From Alphaproteobacteria bacterium MarineAlpha5_Bin5 (GTDB lineage Bacteria > Pseudomonadota > Alphaproteobacteria > HIMB59 > GCA-002718135): a stretch of 49,443 nucleotides of DNA. Positions 29,793 to 39,657 of the stretch are shown here, piece by piece. Below the pieces are notes generated by a model. That model searched no databases. It worked only from the letters and a program-made list of their open reading frames with translations, and was not told the DNA's origin. Position numbers and translations under genes: made by a program. Location: positions 1 through 49,443 of the forward strand of contig PTKZ01000012.1 in assembly GCA_002938205.1 (NCBI GenBank), read 5' to 3'. Position 1 is the first letter of the stretch, and each line of letters opens with the position of its first letter.

Positions 29793-29802
29793 AGACTAGT
29801 TA

Positions 29803-29830
29803 TTGATTATATTTTTATTTCATCTATAAG
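29803..29830 (+). promoter_or_regulatory. Candidate internal promoter for rpmI-rplT
   Basis: TTGATT (29803-29808) and TATAAG (29825-29830), spaced 16 bp, just after infC. The bases after the -10 (GACCCG) form a GC-rich discriminator, which elsewhere is associated with stringent control of ribosomal promoters. If used, the transcript would begin at about 29837, at the foot of the leader hairpin. Confidence 0.4.
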
Positions 29831-29835
29831 ACCCG

Positions 29836-29876
29836 AATTCTAGCTATGGCCTGCGGGGCAGCCTAGCAGTTAATTG
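29836..29876 (+). ncRNA. Structured rpmI-rplT mRNA leader, possible L20 operator
   Basis: A GC-rich island in AT-rich surroundings. Stem: GCTA 29843-29846 with TAGC 29864-29867, GG 29848-29849 with CC 29862-29863, CTGC 29851-29854 with GCAG 29858-29861, loop GGG 29855-29857. An outer AATT/AATT helix can close it across an internal loop. CCC at 29832-29834 could pair with the loop as a pseudoknot. No T-run follows, so it is not a terminator; the rpmI Shine-Dalgarno AAGGAG (29883-29888) is 16 bases downstream. In other bacteria L20 represses this operon through an rRNA-mimicking leader; assignment here is inference. Confidence 0.5.
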
Positions 29877-29893
29877 ATAAAAAAGGAGAAAAA

Positions 29894-30094
29894 ATGCCCA
29901 AGCTAAAAACGAAAAGTAGTTTAAAAAAAAGATTCTCACGAACTGGTACAGGTAAAATTAAATTTAAACCAGCTGGCAAACGACATGGAATGAGTAAACG
30001 TTCTAATAAATTTATTAGAAATACAAAAAGATCAGCTATTATGGTACCAGGAGACGCTTCTTTGATTGATCATATGTTACCTTATAATAAGTAG
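29894..30094 (+). CDS. rpmI: 50S ribosomal protein L35
   Basis: 66 residues, standard length, highly basic: [20 protein letters not shown] at the N-terminus and HMLPYNK at the end. Strong Shine-Dalgarno AAGGAG, one of the few in the window. Preceded by a structured leader and followed 9 bp later by rplT. Confidence 0.97.
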   Translation: MPKLKTKSSLKKRFSRTGTGKIKFKPAGKRHGMSKRSNKFIRNTKRSAIMVPGDASLIDHMLPYNK

Positions 30095-30103
30095 GAGATA
30101 TTT

Positions 30104-30457
30104 ATGGCTAGAGTATCAAGAGGTGTTACAGCAAGAGCAAGACACAAAAAAGTTATAAAAAAAGCAAAAGGATATTACGGAAGAAGAAAGAATGTTTTTC
30201 GTGTTGCTGTTCAGGCAGTCGAGAGGAGTATGCAATATTCCTACCGTGATCGTAGAAAAAGAAAGAGTGATTTCAGAGGATTGTGGATTCAGAGAATTAA
30301 TGCAGGTGTAAGAATGCATGGAATGACATATTCTCAGTTTATTTCAGGGCTAAAGAAATCCTCAATTGATATTGATAGAAAAATTATAGCAGAATTAGCC
30401 GTTAATCAGCCCGATGCTTTTAAAGCTTTGGTTGAAAAGGCTCAATCAGCTAACTAG
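30104..30457 (+). CDS. rplT: 50S ribosomal protein L20
   Basis: 117 residues. N-terminal [20 protein letters not shown] and the [20 protein letters not shown] motif are diagnostic. Binds 23S rRNA early in 50S assembly and in several bacteria represses its own operon. Shine-Dalgarno AGGAG at 30093-30097 overlaps the rpmI stop. Confidence 0.98.
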   Translation: MARVSRGVTARARHKKVIKKAKGYYGRRKNVFRVAVQAVERSMQYSYRDRRKRKSDFRGLWIQRINAGVRMHGMTYSQFISGLKKSSIDIDRKIIAELAVNQPDAFKALVEKAQSAN

Positions 30458-30493
30458 CATTTATTATATTTTAATTTATACTACTTTATTTAT

Positions 30494-31558
30494 ATGTCTT
30501 TATCAGATGATAAGCACAAAATAACAGATCAAATAAATCAAACTAATTCTTTAAAGGAATTGGAGGAGTTACGCCTAGAATATTTGGGTAAAAAAGGTTT
30601 TATTCCAAATGAAATGAAACTTTTAGGCAGTTTATCAATTGAAGAAAAAAAATCAAAAGGACAGGAACTTAATCAATTGAAACAATTGATAGAGGAATCA
30701 ATTAAAGAGCAAAAAATATATATTGAAAATGCAGATCTAAATCAAAAAATAAAAAATGAGAATATAGATATAACTTTACCTGCTAATCTAAACTCAAAAG
30801 GAAAAATTCATCCTATTACGCAGACTACTTTTGATATTATTGAGATCTTTGGTCATTTAAATTATTCGGTTGAAACAGGACCTGATATTGAGACAGATTT
30901 CAATAATTTTAGCGCTTTAAACATACCCTCGCATCATCCTGCCAGAGAAATGCAAGATACATTTTATGTTGAAGGTAAGAAAAATGAAGAAAATAATGTT
31001 TTAAGAACCCATACTAGCCCTGTTCAAGTTAGAACAATGCTAAAAACAAAACCTCCAATTAAAATAATTGTACCAGGCAGAACTTACAGAAGTGACTCTG
31101 ATTCTACACATACACCTATGTTTCATCAAGTTGAAGGTTTAGTAGTTAATAAAAATGCGACAATGGCAGATTTAAAATCAACATTGATTGTTTTTTTAAA
31201 AGAATTTTTTCATGTTGAAGATTTAAAATATCGTTTTCGTCCAAGCTATTTTCCTTTTACAGAGCCAAGTGCTGAAATGGATGTTGCTTATACAAAAAAA
31301 AATAATGTAATTAAAATTGGAGAAGGTGATGAATGGTTAGAAGTACTAGGTTGTGGAATGGTTAATCCAAAAGTTTTAGAAAACTGCAATATAGATCCAC
31401 AAATCTATCAGGGATTTGCATTTGGCATGGGCATTGAAAGACTTTCAATGTTGAAGTATGGCATTACTGATATGAGAGGCTTATTTGATGTAAATTATAA
31501 ATGGTTGGAGCATTTTGGTTTTAATGCTTTAGATATAAAAACCCGTTCAGAGATTTGA
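30494..31558 (+). CDS. pheS: Phenylalanyl-tRNA synthetase alpha subunit
   Basis: Catalytic subunit of the (alpha-beta)2 enzyme. 354 residues: N-terminal coiled coil (about 1-85), then the class II core with motif 2 (GRTYRSDSDSTHTPMFHQVE) and motif 3 (GFAFGMGIERLSMLKYGI). Begins 36 bp after rplT and is 1 bp before pheT. No Shine-Dalgarno is clear. Confidence 0.97.
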   Translation: MSLSDDKHKITDQINQTNSLKELEELRLEYLGKKGFIPNEMKLLGSLSIEEKKSKGQELNQLKQLIEESIKEQKIYIENADLNQKIKNENIDITLPANLNSKGKIHPITQTTFDIIEIFGHLNYSVETGPDIETDFNNFSALNIPSHHPAREMQDTFYVEGKKNEENNVLRTHTSPVQVRTMLKTKPPIKIIVPGRTYRSDSDSTHTPMFHQVEGLVVNKNATMADLKSTLIVFLKEFFHVEDLKYRFRPSYFPFTEPSAEMDVAYTKKNNVIKIGEGDEWLEVLGCGMVNPKVLENCNIDPQIYQGFAFGMGIERLSMLKYGITDMRGLFDVNYKWLEHFGFNALDIKTRSEI

Positions 31559-31559
31559 T

Positions 31560-33953
31560 ATGAAATTTACATTTAGTTGGCTTAAAGATCACTTAGATAC
31601 AAAAGCAGATTTAAATCAAATTACAAATACTTTAACTAACATAGGTTTAGAAATAGAAAATGTAGAGGATAAGTCAGTTGATTATGGTAATTTTACTGTT
31701 GCGAAAGTAATAAGTGCAGAAAAACATCCAGATGCTGATCGCTTAAAAGTTTGTAAAGTACAAACTCAAGCAGGAACATTTCAAGTAGTTTGTGGAGCTC
31801 CTAATGCAAGATCAGGAATGATGGGAATTTTTGCGCCAGAGAATAGTTTTATTCCAGGAACAGGTATACATTTAAAAAAATCCAAGATTAGAGGAGTAGA
31901 ATCTTGTGGAATGCTTGTTTCTGAACGTGAGATGGGTCTTTCTGATGAACACGATGGAATAATTGAAGTTCAAGATAAGTATAAAATTGGAGAAAAGTTT
32001 ATCAAAGTCTTTAATCTTGATGATCCAATTATTGAAATTAATATTACGCCTAATAGATCTGATTGTTTATCAGTTAGAGGTATTGCAAGAGATCTAGCTG
32101 CAGCAGGTTTAGGAAAATTAAAAGAACTTAAGGTTAAAAAAATTTCTAACTCCTTTTCCAGTCCAATGAAATGGAAAAAAAATTTTAAGAAAGATGAAGA
32201 ATTTATTTGTCCAGGAGTAGCTGGTCGATTTTTTAAAAATCTCAAAAATGGTCCCAGCCCTGCATGGTTACAACAAAGACTTAAGGCTATAGGTTTAAGA
32301 CCAATATCTGCACTTGTTGATATAACTAATTACATCACTTATGATTTAGGCAGGCCACTTCATGTCTATGACGCTGATAAGATTAATGGTGATTTAACAA
32401 TGCGCTTAGCAAAAAATAAAGAAAAATGCTTAACTTTAGATGAAGTGAATTATGAATGTACTGATGACATGGTTGTTATTGCTGATGAAAAACAGCTTCA
32501 TGGAATTGGCGGAGTAATGGGTGGTTTAGAAAGTGGTTGTAGTTTGGATACAACAAATGTTTTTTTAGAAGTAGCTTTATTTGATCCTGTTTCTGTTACC
32601 AAAACAGGTAGAAAGCTTAAATTACAAAGTGATGCCAGGTATCGTTTTGAAAGAGGTTTAGATTCCGAGTCAATTAACTGGGGTGTGGAAGTAGCATCTA
32701 TGATGATAAATGATTTATGTGGAGGAGAGTGCAGTGAAGTTGTTACTACAGAAATTTACAAAATGTCTTCTAAAAAAATTAAATTTAATTCAAATAAAAT
32801 CTTTACTCTTGGTGGTATTAAAATCAGAGCCCACGATCAAATATCTATATTAGAATCATTAGGCTTTAATGTTACAAAAGATAAAGATAATTTAAATATT
32901 ATAGTACCATCTTTTAGATCTGATATTGAGGGAGAAGCTGATATAGTTGAGGAAATTCTTCGTATTTATGGTTTTGAAAAAATACCTTTAACAAACATTC
33001 ATAAAGATGAAGAAAAAAGAAATGTTTTAGATTCAAATTTAAAATCCTTTTATAAAATCAGGCGATTATTAGCTAACAATGGTTATTTAGAAGCAGTTAC
33101 ATATTCTTTTATGGATGAAAAAAAAGCAAAGATTATTACAAAAGATTTAATTGGCATACAAAATCCTATAAGTGCTGATTTAAATGTGATGAGGCCTTCA
33201 AATTTTCCTAATCTTTTGGAATCTGTTAACTTGAATAAATCTAAAATGTATTTTAGTGGAAAATTGTTTGAAGTAGGACCTATTTTCGATAACTCGTATA
33301 AAAATAAACAACAAAATATAGCAACTTCAATTGCTTTTGGATTATCAGATGAATATAATTGGTTATCTAATAAAAAAAATGTTGATGTTTTTGAAGCTAA
33401 GAAAGATCTTTTTAGTATTTTAATTGATTTAAATGTTCCAGTTAATAATCTTCAATATGAAGCAATAAATAATAATGTTTATCATCCAGGAAAATCTTCA
33501 TCTCTTAGAATTGGAAAAAATATTATTGCAAAATTTGGTGAATTACATCCAGTTTTATTAAAATCTTTAGATATCACTATTCCTGTGGTTGGTTTTGAAA
33601 TATTTATTGACTCTCTTGAGCAGTTTAAGATAAAAAAATCTTCAACAAAAAGTGCTTTTGATACTAATCCTTATCAAATGGTTGAAAGGGATTTTGCATT
33701 TCTTTTTTCAAAATCTATTAAGGCTAGTGATATAGTTACAAAAATAAAAAAAATTGATAAAAACATAATTAATAAAGTTACAATTTTTGATGTCTATGAA
33801 GGTGATAAATTACCCTCAGATAAAAAAAGTATTGCTCTTAGAGTGCTTCTCCAACCTCAAGAAAAAACATTTACTGAAGAAGAAATAGAAATAATTTCAA
33901 ATCAAGTAATTGATCTTGTTACAACAGGCTTTGATGCAATTCTTAGAAAATAA
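31560..33953 (+). CDS. pheT: Phenylalanyl-tRNA synthetase beta subunit
   Basis: 797 residues, normal length. Domains in order: N-terminal B1 and tRNA-binding OB domain ([17 protein letters not shown]), B3/B4 editing region, B5, the catalytic-like core ([14 protein letters not shown]), and the C-terminal anticodon-binding domain ([14 protein letters not shown]). Its stop codon shares a base with the lepA start. Confidence 0.97.
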   Translation: MKFTFSWLKDHLDTKADLNQITNTLTNIGLEIENVEDKSVDYGNFTVAKVISAEKHPDADRLKVCKVQTQAGTFQVVCGAPNARSGMMGIFAPENSFIPGTGIHLKKSKIRGVESCGMLVSEREMGLSDEHDGIIEVQDKYKIGEKFIKVFNLDDPIIEINITPNRSDCLSVRGIARDLAAAGLGKLKELKVKKISNSFSSPMKWKKNFKKDEEFICPGVAGRFFKNLKNGPSPAWLQQRLKAIGLRPISALVDITNYITYDLGRPLHVYDADKINGDLTMRLAKNKEKCLTLDEVNYECTDDMVVIADEKQLHGIGGVMGGLESGCSLDTTNVFLEVALFDPVSVTKTGRKLKLQSDARYRFERGLDSESINWGVEVASMMINDLCGGECSEVVTTEIYKMSSKKIKFNSNKIFTLGGIKIRAHDQISILESLGFNVTKDKDNLNIIVPSFRSDIEGEADIVEEILRIYGFEKIPLTNIHKDEEKRNVLDSNLKSFYKIRRLLANNGYLEAVTYSFMDEKKAKIITKDLIGIQNPISADLNVMRPSNFPNLLESVNLNKSKMYFSGKLFEVGPIFDNSYKNKQQNIATSIAFGLSDEYNWLSNKKNVDVFEAKKDLFSILIDLNVPVNNLQYEAINNNVYHPGKSSSLRIGKNIIAKFGELHPVLLKSLDITIPVVGFEIFIDSLEQFKIKKSSTKSAFDTNPYQMVERDFAFLFSKSIKASDIVTKIKKIDKNIINKVTIFDVYEGDKLPSDKKSIALRVLLQPQEKTFTEEEIEIISNQVIDLVTTGFDAILRK

Positions 33954-35755
33954 TGACAGAATTAAAAAATATTAGAAACTTTTCTATAGTTGCTCATATT
34001 GATCACGGAAAATCAACTTTAGCTGACCGACTAATTCAACTTTGTGGCGGTTTAACAGATAGAGAGATGAAAGAACAAGTTCTTGATTCAATGGAATTAG
34101 AGAGAGAAAGAGGAATTACAATAAAAGCTCAAACAGTTAGACTGAACTATACTTCTAAAGATGGAAATAAATATATATTAAATTTAATGGATACTCCAGG
34201 TCATGTAGATTTTTCTTATGAAGTCTCAAGATCTTTGGCAGCATGCGAAAGTTCATTGTTAATAGTTGATTCAACCCAGGGCGTTGAAGCGCAAACTTTA
34301 GCGAATGCTTATCAAGCAATTAATAATGATCATGAAATATTACCAGTGTTAAATAAATCTGATTTACCTTCTTCTGAACCAGAAAAAATTAAAGATCAAA
34401 TCGAAGAAGTGCTTGGTATTGAGACTAGTAATGCATCTTTAGTTTCAGCAAAAACAGGCGCAGGAGTAGAAGATTTATTAGAAAAAATTGTAAAAATATT
34501 ACCTATCCCTAAAGGAGATATTAGAGCACCTCTTAAGTGTATGTTAGTAGATAGTTGGTATGATAGTTATTTGGGAGTTATTGTTCTAGTTCGTGTAATA
34601 GATGGTCAATTAAGAAAGAATCAAAAAATTAGATTTATGGCTGCAGGAGTAACCCACACAATTGATAGGGTAGGTGTATTTTCTCCCAAAATAACAGAAG
34701 TTGAAAGTTTAGGTCCCGGTGAAATTGGTTTTATAAATTCAGGTATTAAAAGTGTATCTGATTGTAAAGTTGGGGACACAATTACAGAAGAAAAAAATCC
34801 AATATCTAAATCCTTACCTGGCTTTAAACCATCGCAACCAGTTGTTTTTTGCGGAATGTTTCCGGTTGATTCTGATGAATATGAGCACCTTAGAGATAGC
34901 ATGGTTAAGTTAGCTTTAAATGATTCAAGTTTTTCATATGAACCAGAGGTTAGCCCAGCATTAGGATATGGTTTTCGATGTGGTTTTCTAGGTTTGCTAC
35001 ATTTAGAAATCATAAGAGATCGATTTGAATTAGAATTTAATTTAGAATTAGTAACAACGGCACCTTCAGTTGTTTATAAAATTCATATGAAAGATAGTTC
35101 TGTTTTGGATTTGCACAATCCTACTGATATGCCTGATCCAGTGAAGATTGAATCTATTGCTGAGCCTTGGATCAAAGCAACAATAATAGTACCTGATATA
35201 TACTTAGGAGCTGTACTTGAATTATGCACTTCTAAAAGAGGATTACAGATTAATTTAAACTATACAGGAACAAGAGCCTTAGTAGAGTACAAGCTTCCAT
35301 TAAACGAAGTAGTTTTTGATTTTTATGATAGATTAAAATCTATTACAAAAGGATATGCTAGCTTTGATTATGAAATCACAGGTTATGAAATAAACAACTT
35401 GGTCAAGGTTAGTATTATGATTAATGGTGAGTCCGTTGATGCTCTTTCTTTGATAGTACATAGGGATAGATCACAACAAAGAGGAAGAGCTTTATGCGAA
35501 CGTTTAAAAGATTTGATCCCAAGACAACAATTCAAAGTTGCAATTCAGGCAGCCATAGGAGGAAAAATCATTGCAAGAGAAACTGTTGCATCATTTAGAA
35601 AAGATGTAACGCAAAAACTTTATGGAGGTGATGTTACAAGAAAAAATAAACTTTTAGATAAACAGAAAAAAGGTAAAAAAAGAATGCGCCAATTCGGCAA
35701 AGTAGATATTCCCCAAACTGCATTTTTGAATGCATTAAAAATGCATAATAATTAA
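33953..35755 (+). CDS. lepA: Elongation factor 4 (LepA)
   Basis: Ribosome-bound GTPase related to EF-G. 600 residues. G1 motif AHIDHGKST at residues 14-22, G3 DTPGHVDF, G4 NKSD; the C-terminal unique domain has [20 protein letters not shown]. The 1-bp overlap with pheT suggests cotranscription. Last core gene before the glycosyltransferase block; convergent with the next gene with a 4-bp gap and no terminator. Confidence 0.98.
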   Translation: MTELKNIRNFSIVAHIDHGKSTLADRLIQLCGGLTDREMKEQVLDSMELERERGITIKAQTVRLNYTSKDGNKYILNLMDTPGHVDFSYEVSRSLAACESSLLIVDSTQGVEAQTLANAYQAINNDHEILPVLNKSDLPSSEPEKIKDQIEEVLGIETSNASLVSAKTGAGVEDLLEKIVKILPIPKGDIRAPLKCMLVDSWYDSYLGVIVLVRVIDGQLRKNQKIRFMAAGVTHTIDRVGVFSPKITEVESLGPGEIGFINSGIKSVSDCKVGDTITEEKNPISKSLPGFKPSQPVVFCGMFPVDSDEYEHLRDSMVKLALNDSSFSYEPEVSPALGYGFRCGFLGLLHLEIIRDRFELEFNLELVTTAPSVVYKIHMKDSSVLDLHNPTDMPDPVKIESIAEPWIKATIIVPDIYLGAVLELCTSKRGLQINLNYTGTRALVEYKLPLNEVVFDFYDRLKSITKGYASFDYEITGYEINNLVKVSIMINGESVDALSLIVHRDRSQQRGRALCERLKDLIPRQQFKVAIQAAIGGKIIARETVASFRKDVTQKLYGGDVTRKNKLLDKQKKGKKRMRQFGKVDIPQTAFLNALKMHNN

Positions 35756-35759
35756 ATAA

Positions 35760-37208
35760 TTATTTACAATATAAAATATACCAATTTAGATTAAGTCTTT
35801 TCCAGTTATTATTTAAATTAAATATTAATTGAGGATATGTTGTATATTTTAGAAGACAATCTTTTGGCAATTCTTTAATCAGATTAAATTTATTACTTAC
35901 TATCCAAATATTTTTTTTGTCTATTGTATCATCCAACTTATTTATTACAGGTAAAAATTTAGTATAAATAAATGGTTCCATATTATTTATTAAGTAAGGA
36001 TTGTTTTCTAAGTAATAAATTTTACTTTCATTATCTATATTATTGAAAATATATTTATAAACACCGACCTTACTATTTGCAGGGAAAAAAAGAGTAATAG
36101 ATAAAAATAATAAATTTGAAATTATAACAAATATTTTTAATATATTACTAAAATATTTGTAATTAAATCTTTCAAAAAAATATGAAACAAAAAGAGGAGC
36201 AAAAATATATACTGGAAAGATATATCTGATTTCTTTATGGCCAAACATTGAGATAAATAATACAGTTAAGAAAGTTATCCAGGTTACTGGATTATTTGGG
36301 TTTTTGCTCCAAAAAATCAAAACACCGATAATAAAAAAAATACTTAATATTGGAGCAAGTTGAGCAATAGTTTCAGTAAAAAAATACCACCAAGGTTCAA
36401 TTCCATAATCGTTTAATCTGCCTAATGTGTCATCTAAGTTATATTTGTAAAATTGTAGATAAGTGTTTTTAAAATTTCCCCAATTAATATAGTCTATAAA
36501 AAGACCTAGCGATAATGCAAGTAAAATGCCAATTCCATAAATGGGTATTCTAAAAAAATTAAATTTAAATATTACCATCCAAATAAAAAATGGAATTGTT
36601 GTAAAAACTAAATTAAATTTAACTACCATACTTAAGCCCATCAGAAAACTTGCAATAAAAAATAAGAAATAGTTTAATTTTATTTTTTTTGATTGAAGTT
36701 GTTTATATAATATACAAAAAGAAAAAATAAAAAGAGTAATACTTAAGTTTTCGGCTGATGTTCTAGCATGTAAGAAAGGATAAAACCAGAAGCTAAAAAA
36801 TATAAAAAAATTAAAATGACTATTTTGTTTAAAAAAAATACTTTTAAAAGTAAAAAATAAATATGTAATACTTACAAAACCAAATAGCGATGAAATTAAT
36901 CTTATAATTAGTGTCCACGTAAATGGATCTTCGATACCAAAGTACCTTAAAAAACTTATAAAATGAAAATAAATATATGGCTGTAACCACGGTCGCATCC
37001 TTATATGTAATCGCCATTCCCAATAATATCCTGTAATATCTTCAATAACTATATCGTTAAGGCCTAGTAAATAGGCAGCAGGTTCTAGTATTTGAAAATG
37101 CTCATCATCACTATAAAATCCAAAGGAAAAATAACTTGCCATGATGTGAAGACAAAAACACAAAAAAATGTATAAAAAACTTCTATTAATATATTTATTG
37201 TTTAACAT
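35760..37208 (-). CDS. Polytopic GT22-like (ALG9/PIG-B-type) mannosyltransferase
   Basis: 482 residues with about ten hydrophobic helices: a GT-C enzyme using a lipid-phosphate sugar on the outer face of the inner membrane. The acidic first loop YSDDEHFQILEP (residues 32-43) is where GT-C enzymes carry their catalytic Asp/Glu. HKEIRYIFP (about 325-333) is the HKExRFxxP hallmark of the GT22 mannosyltransferases, best known from eukaryotic N-glycan and GPI synthesis. A short periplasmic tail follows. Clear paralogue of the gene at 37919-39613. Start codon abuts the next gene's start. Acceptor unknown. Confidence 0.72.
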   Translation of the reverse strand: MLNNKYINRSFLYIFLCFCLHIMASYFSFGFYSDDEHFQILEPAAYLLGLNDIVIEDITGYYWEWRLHIRMRPWLQPYIYFHFISFLRYFGIEDPFTWTLIIRLISSLFGFVSITYLFFTFKSIFFKQNSHFNFFIFFSFWFYPFLHARTSAENLSITLFIFSFCILYKQLQSKKIKLNYFLFFIASFLMGLSMVVKFNLVFTTIPFFIWMVIFKFNFFRIPIYGIGILLALSLGLFIDYINWGNFKNTYLQFYKYNLDDTLGRLNDYGIEPWWYFFTETIAQLAPILSIFFIIGVLIFWSKNPNNPVTWITFLTVLFISMFGHKEIRYIFPVYIFAPLFVSYFFERFNYKYFSNILKIFVIISNLLFLSITLFFPANSKVGVYKYIFNNIDNESKIYYLENNPYLINNMEPFIYTKFLPVINKLDDTIDKKNIWIVSNKFNLIKELPKDCLLKYTTYPQLIFNLNNNWKRLNLNWYILYCK

Positions 37209-37898
37209 ATGTATTTATCTGTATTGATCCCTTTCTTTAATGAAGATGATATTATTGAAAAGAATATATTACAAATTATCAACTATTTAAAACCTAAATT
37301 TAAATTTGAAATAATAATAATTAACGATAGTGGTAAAAATAATTTAATTATAGAAAATCTTATTAATAAATTTGACACTATTTCATTAATTAATAATCAT
37401 AAAAATTATGGAAAGGGTTATTCTTTAAGAAAAGGTATCAGTCTATCCAGTGGTGAATTGGTTTTAATCACTGATGCTGATTTAGCTACCCCTATTGATG
37501 AATTAGATAAATTGCATACAGCTTACAAAAAAGATAATCATATAGTTATTGGATCAAGAAGCTGTTTCGATTCAGAAATACTCACTAAACAGCCAATATA
37601 TAGAATAATTGTAGGTAGGATTTATAATATCTTAATAAAAGTAATTTTAGGATTACATTTTAAGGATACTCAGTGTGGATTTAAATTATTTAATGGAAAT
37701 GTACTTAGAGAAATAATTACTTTGACAACTTCAAATAGATTTGGATTAGATATTGAATTAATTTATTTTGCAATAAAAAGAAAATATAAAATATATGAAG
37801 TTGGGGTTAAATGGAAAGATCAAAAAAAAACATCTGTATCATTAATTAACGATTCTTTAAGAATGTTTATTGAAATTTTAAGATTAAAATTTAAATAA
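37209..37898 (+). CDS. GT2 polyprenyl-phosphate hexose synthase (DPM1/ALG5-like)
   Basis: 229 residues. N-terminal LSVLIPFFNEDD, metal-binding DAD at residues 89-91 (TDADLATPIDEL), IVIGSRS, and DTQCGFKLF in the second half are the pattern of dolichyl/undecaprenyl-phosphate mannose or glucose synthases. No C-terminal membrane anchor, like DPM1 without partners. It probably makes the lipid-phosphate sugar used by the two flanking GT22-like enzymes; that link is inferred from position. No Shine-Dalgarno is visible, because its ATG directly touches the divergent gene's ATG. Confidence 0.78.
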   Translation: MYLSVLIPFFNEDDIIEKNILQIINYLKPKFKFEIIIINDSGKNNLIIENLINKFDTISLINNHKNYGKGYSLRKGISLSSGELVLITDADLATPIDELDKLHTAYKKDNHIVIGSRSCFDSEILTKQPIYRIIVGRIYNILIKVILGLHFKDTQCGFKLFNGNVLREIITLTTSNRFGLDIELIYFAIKRKYKIYEVGVKWKDQKKTSVSLINDSLRMFIEILRLKFK

Positions 37899-37918
37899 AT
37901 AATGTTTGATTGATAATT

Positions 37919-39613
37919 ATGTTAAGAAATTTTTTTTTTACAAATCATAGGTTATTTTATTTAATAGTATTTAGTTTTTTTTTACATGTAATTGCTGCAT
38001 ATTTTAGTCAAGGATATTATGAACAGGATGAACATTTTTCAATTCTTGAACCAATTATGTTTAAACTGGGTGAAGAAGCAACACTAGGTTGGGATTTTTT
38101 TTTATATTATGACAAGCAATGGTTTTTATCTTTCACATTTTTTTATATTATTCAGTTTTTGCAATTGTTTGGAATTGATAATCCTTTTCAATGGGCATTT
38201 ATTATTAGATTGGTGTCTTCAATATTGGGATGGATATCAATAATTTGTTTAATACATTTTACAAAAAAGCAATTAGGAAATGAAAAAAATATAAATACAC
38301 TAATTTTGATTTCAACTTTATTTTGGTTTTATCCTTTTATTCACGCAAGAGCTGCTTCAGAAAGTATTAGTATTTCTTTTTTAATAATTGCGATCACTTT
38401 ATTTACTTTTTTTTATAAAAATAAAAAAACTCTTTTATTTTGTGGTGTTTGTTTAGGTTTAGCTTTTGTTACCAGATATACAAATATTGTTATTATTTTA
38501 TCATTTGGAATTTGGGCGCTTATATTCAGGAAAGTAAATTTTATTAACTCATTAATTTTAATTACCTCATTCTGTTTTGTATATGTTGCTAGCATTTTCA
38601 TTGATTATTGGGGTTATGGAACATTGTTTCCAGGGGAAAAAGGATTAGTTGCTTATAATTATTTTTACTGGAATCAAGTGTGGCATGGCATGTATTATTT
38701 TGGAAGGCATACTGATTATTGGTGGTACAATTTTTATTTAATTATTACTGAGTTTTTTCCTCCGATAAGCATAATTATACTTATTTGCATTTTAATATTT
38801 TGGATAAGAAATCCTCTCAATATAATAACATGGATAACTCTACCATACTTTGTTTTTTTATCTATTAACCCATTCAAAGAAACACGCTTTCTTTTTCCTA
38901 TTCTAATGATTTCGCCTTTTTTTGTATTAATGGTTTTAAGTGATTTTTATTTACATGGAAAAGATTTATTAAAAAATATTTTATCATATAAAATTTTAAA
39001 ATTTTTTACTTATCTTTTGGTTGTAATTAATTGTTTAGCTCTTTTAATTTTATCTATGTTACCTGCAAATTCTTCAATTCCATTATTTAAATTTTTGTAT
39101 AGCAATGAATTTGAAATAAAAAAAATTTATACGATAGATAAAATTCCATATAGGAAATCTGATCTACTTATTAATTTTTATAGAAACAAAGATATATATT
39201 TTACAAAAATAACTGATCGAGAAGAGTGTGATAAAATAGGCAATGAAAGAGGAAAGGAAATTGAAGTAGCTGAAGAAGTTAATTTATATTCAAATTATAG
39301 TGGTAATGAGATTGAAGTAAGTCAAGATGAAATTCCAATTTTAGAAATTCAAAAATATTCAAAACCCAACTGGATATACAAATACTCTATACAATGTAAT
39401 AAAAATCTTTTTTTTGAAAATTTTAAACTTGATAAAACGAAATATTTTTTAATTCACAAATTTAGTTATTACGATTTTTTTGCTAAAAACCAAGAATATA
39501 ATTGTAATATAATTTTTAGTACTTTTCCTAAATGGTTATTAAATAAAAATACTAAAAAAATACTTAAAAATTTACCTTCTTGGCATCTTTTTGAATGTAG
39601 AGTAAATATCTAA
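37919..39613 (+). CDS. Polytopic GT22-like mannosyltransferase, second paralogue with enlarged C-terminal domain
   Basis: 564 residues from the ATG at 37919 (a TTG three codons upstream is less likely). N-terminal AYFSQGYYEQDEHFSILEP aligns with the paralogue at 35760; later HARAASES and FKETRFLFP also align (HKExRFxxP-type, with the His replaced). About ten membrane helices, then a periplasmic tail of about 170 residues, longer than in the paralogue because of an acidic insertion (GKEIEVAEEVNLYSNY...). Starts 20 bp after the GT2 gene, so probably cotranscribed with it. Confidence 0.72.
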   Translation: MLRNFFFTNHRLFYLIVFSFFLHVIAAYFSQGYYEQDEHFSILEPIMFKLGEEATLGWDFFLYYDKQWFLSFTFFYIIQFLQLFGIDNPFQWAFIIRLVSSILGWISIICLIHFTKKQLGNEKNINTLILISTLFWFYPFIHARAASESISISFLIIAITLFTFFYKNKKTLLFCGVCLGLAFVTRYTNIVIILSFGIWALIFRKVNFINSLILITSFCFVYVASIFIDYWGYGTLFPGEKGLVAYNYFYWNQVWHGMYYFGRHTDYWWYNFYLIITEFFPPISIIILICILIFWIRNPLNIITWITLPYFVFLSINPFKETRFLFPILMISPFFVLMVLSDFYLHGKDLLKNILSYKILKFFTYLLVVINCLALLILSMLPANSSIPLFKFLYSNEFEIKKIYTIDKIPYRKSDLLINFYRNKDIYFTKITDREECDKIGNERGKEIEVAEEVNLYSNYSGNEIEVSQDEIPILEIQKYSKPNWIYKYSIQCNKNLFFENFKLDKTKYFLIHKFSYYDFFAKNQEYNCNIIFSTFPKWLLNKNTKKILKNLPSWHLFECRVNI

Positions 39614-39657
39614 ATATTTTTATATTATTTTAATTATTATATAAATAATTGAAAAAT

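Noticed and set aside
39632..39650. Bidirectional terminator between the second GT22 gene and the 605-residue membrane protein
   Set aside because: A 7-bp AATTATT/AATAATT hairpin exists but is pure A/T with no T-run on either side; expected by chance in such sequence.
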